From positions 1 through 5,364 of the forward strand of contig JBMNTQ010000143.1 in NCBI GenBank assembly GCA_050945815.1: a DNA stretch of 5,364 bases. Direction: 5' to 3'. Under the pieces are notes generated by a model. The model worked only from the letters and a program-made list of their open reading frames with translations, was not told the DNA's origin and did not search any database. Made by a program: the position numbers and the translations under genes. Shown here piece by piece: positions 4,402 through 5,364 of this stretch. How positions within the stretch are numbered: position 1 is the stretch's first letter; each line of letters opens with the position of its first letter. This stretch comes from JBMNTQ01 sp050945815. GTDB taxonomy: Bacteria; Bacillota; Clostridia; Christensenellales; JBMNTQ01.

Positions 4402-5364
4402 CTACATTTGCTGTGGTGCCGCAATGTTTAAAAGTGACAGGCCGGTTTCAAGCACCTGCCGTACACCGTCGGTCAGCATCAGCCGCGCGCAGGTCTCCTT
4501 CTCCTGATCCTCCTGCAAAATACGATGTTCGAAGTAAAAGCGGTTGAACGCTTGAGCCAAGTCCACGATATGGCGGGTAATAATGGAGGGTTCGTTGCGG
4601 CGGCAGGCCTCCCGTACAGCGTCGGGAAATGCGTGCAGCAACGTAAGCACGGAAAAGGCTTCTTCGTTTTCCAGCGTAGCAAAATCTGCCTCACAGACGC
4701 CGCCCGTTGCCCTGCGCAGCACGCTGCAACAACGGGCATGGGTATATTGAACGTAGGGCCCGGTTTCGCCGTCGAAATTTAGCACCCGCTCGAAAGAGAA
4801 GGTGATATCCTTGATGCGGTTGTTCAACAGGACATCAAACACCACAGCCCCATAGCCCACTTGCTTGGCCGTTTCTTCTTTATTTTCGAGATCTGGACTC
4901 TTTTCCTGAATAATATCCAAGCAGCGTTGGCGCACCTGTTCCAGCACATCGCGCAGCAACACCACTTTGCCTTTGCGGGTAGACAGCGTCCCGTCCTCCA
5001 TAGACACCATACCGAAGGCAACGTGTTCCAAATCGCTGGCCCAGTCCTGCTCCATAAGCTCGACCACCTTAAACCATTGTTTAAAGTGTAGGTTTTGCTG
5101 GTATGCTACTACATATAAGGATTTATGGAAATCGTAGGTCTCTTTGCGGTAGAAAGCCGCCGCAATATCCCGGGTGGCATAGAGGCTGGTTCCGTCCGAT
5201 TTGACGATCAGGCAAGGGGGCATATCGTATTGATCCAACTCCACTACCTTGGCGCCGTTACTATCCTTCAATAAGCCTTTCTCTTCCAGCTGCTCGATGA
5301 TAGGCTGCATTTTATCGTTGTAGAAACTCTCGCCAGCGTAACTGTCGAACCGAATATTCAGCGC
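4402..5364 (-). CDS. argS: Arginyl-tRNA synthetase, C-terminal ~320 residues (partial)
   Basis: Charges tRNA-Arg with arginine in the cytoplasm; an essential class I synthetase. The reading frame is open to the right edge, so the gene enters from there: codons before the ATG at 5310 read ALNIRFDSYAGESFYNDK, a normal ArgRS catalytic-domain sequence, and that ATG is internal. Visible marks are the LIVKSDGTSLYATRDIAAA region (34-52 counted from the 5310 Met), the KMSKS-equivalent LSTRKG (109-114, bases 4986-4969), GETGPYVQYTHAR (181-193), which opens the DALR anticodon-binding helical domain, and the C-terminus LLNIAAPQQM, which matches the family's usual 'LLGI.APE.M' ending. ArgRS commonly has 'MSTRKG' here, so Leu for Met is mild. 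The HIGH motif and the N-terminal Add-1 domain are outside the window. The DUF1292 gene follows 91 nt downstream. Confidence 0.97.
   Translation of the reverse strand, partial: ALNIRFDSYAGESFYNDKMQPIIEQLEEKGLLKDSNGAKVVELDQYDMPPCLIVKSDGTSLYATRDIAAAFYRKETYDFHKSLYVVAYQQNLHFKQWFKVVELMEQDWASDLEHVAFGMVSMEDGTLSTRKGKVVLLRDVLEQVRQRCLDIIQEKSPDLENKEETAKQVGYGAVVFDVLLNNRIKDITFSFERVLNFDGETGPYVQYTHARCCSVLRRATGGVCEADFATLENEEAFSVLTLLHAFPDAVREACRRNEPSIITRHIVDLAQAFNRFYFEHRILQEDQEKETCARLMLTDGVRQVLETGLSLLNIAAPQQM

Noticed and set aside
4525..5091. Open frames on the plus strand opposite argS
   Set aside because: They are antisense to well-conserved synthetase codons and have no recognisable product.
1..5364. Mobile elements, CRISPR arrays, tRNA/rRNA genes, toxin-antitoxin or defence systems
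   Set aside because: No transposase, integrase, terminal repeats, spaced direct repeats, tRNA-like cloverleaf or defence-type domain was seen; coding density and gene content are those of a normal chromosome.

Overview
The window looks like ordinary chromosomal DNA from a Gram-positive, probably clostridial, bacterium. The evidence is AGGAGG-type ribosome binding sites before most genes, a textbook TTGACA-17-TATAAT promoter, U-tailed hairpin terminators, and the Firmicute families DUF951 and DUF1292. Base composition is mixed, neither strongly AT- nor GC-rich. I cannot name a genus. No RNA gene, CRISPR array, IS element or phage gene is visible.

Layout. (1) 1-2197, plus strand: the C-terminal end of an MscS-type mechanosensitive channel (cut by the left edge), a 61-residue DUF951 protein, a type I signal peptidase, and a YqhD/BdhA-type iron-containing alcohol dehydrogenase. 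Gaps are only 20-52 nt and no strong terminator separates them, so they probably form one operon, closed by the hairpin at 2219-2243. (2) 2198-2387: a 190-nt intergenic region with that terminator, a perfect consensus sigma-A promoter bracketed by an 8-bp inverted repeat, and a GC-rich leader hairpin that reaches into the only visible Shine-Dalgarno sequence of the next gene. (3) 2388-3916, plus strand: a two-gene Wzm/Wzt (TagG/TagH-like) polysaccharide ABC exporter. Its ATPase gene is translationally coupled to the permease gene. (4) 3917-4004: a strong hairpin that probably terminates both converging transcription units. (5) 4005-5364, minus strand: a very acidic DUF1292 protein preceded by argS (arginyl-tRNA synthetase), whose N-terminal part lies beyond the right edge.

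How the parts fit: the first unit mixes envelope functions (channel, signal peptidase) with a redox enzyme. The second unit would move a lipid-linked glycan or teichoic-acid-like polymer across the membrane, but no glycosyltransferase or polymer-synthesis gene lies beside it in this window. The minus-strand unit is housekeeping. I found no convincing new multi-gene system. The most interesting features are the isolated exporter, its apparently controlled promoter and leader, and departures from consensus in the signal peptidase and the alcohol dehydrogenase.
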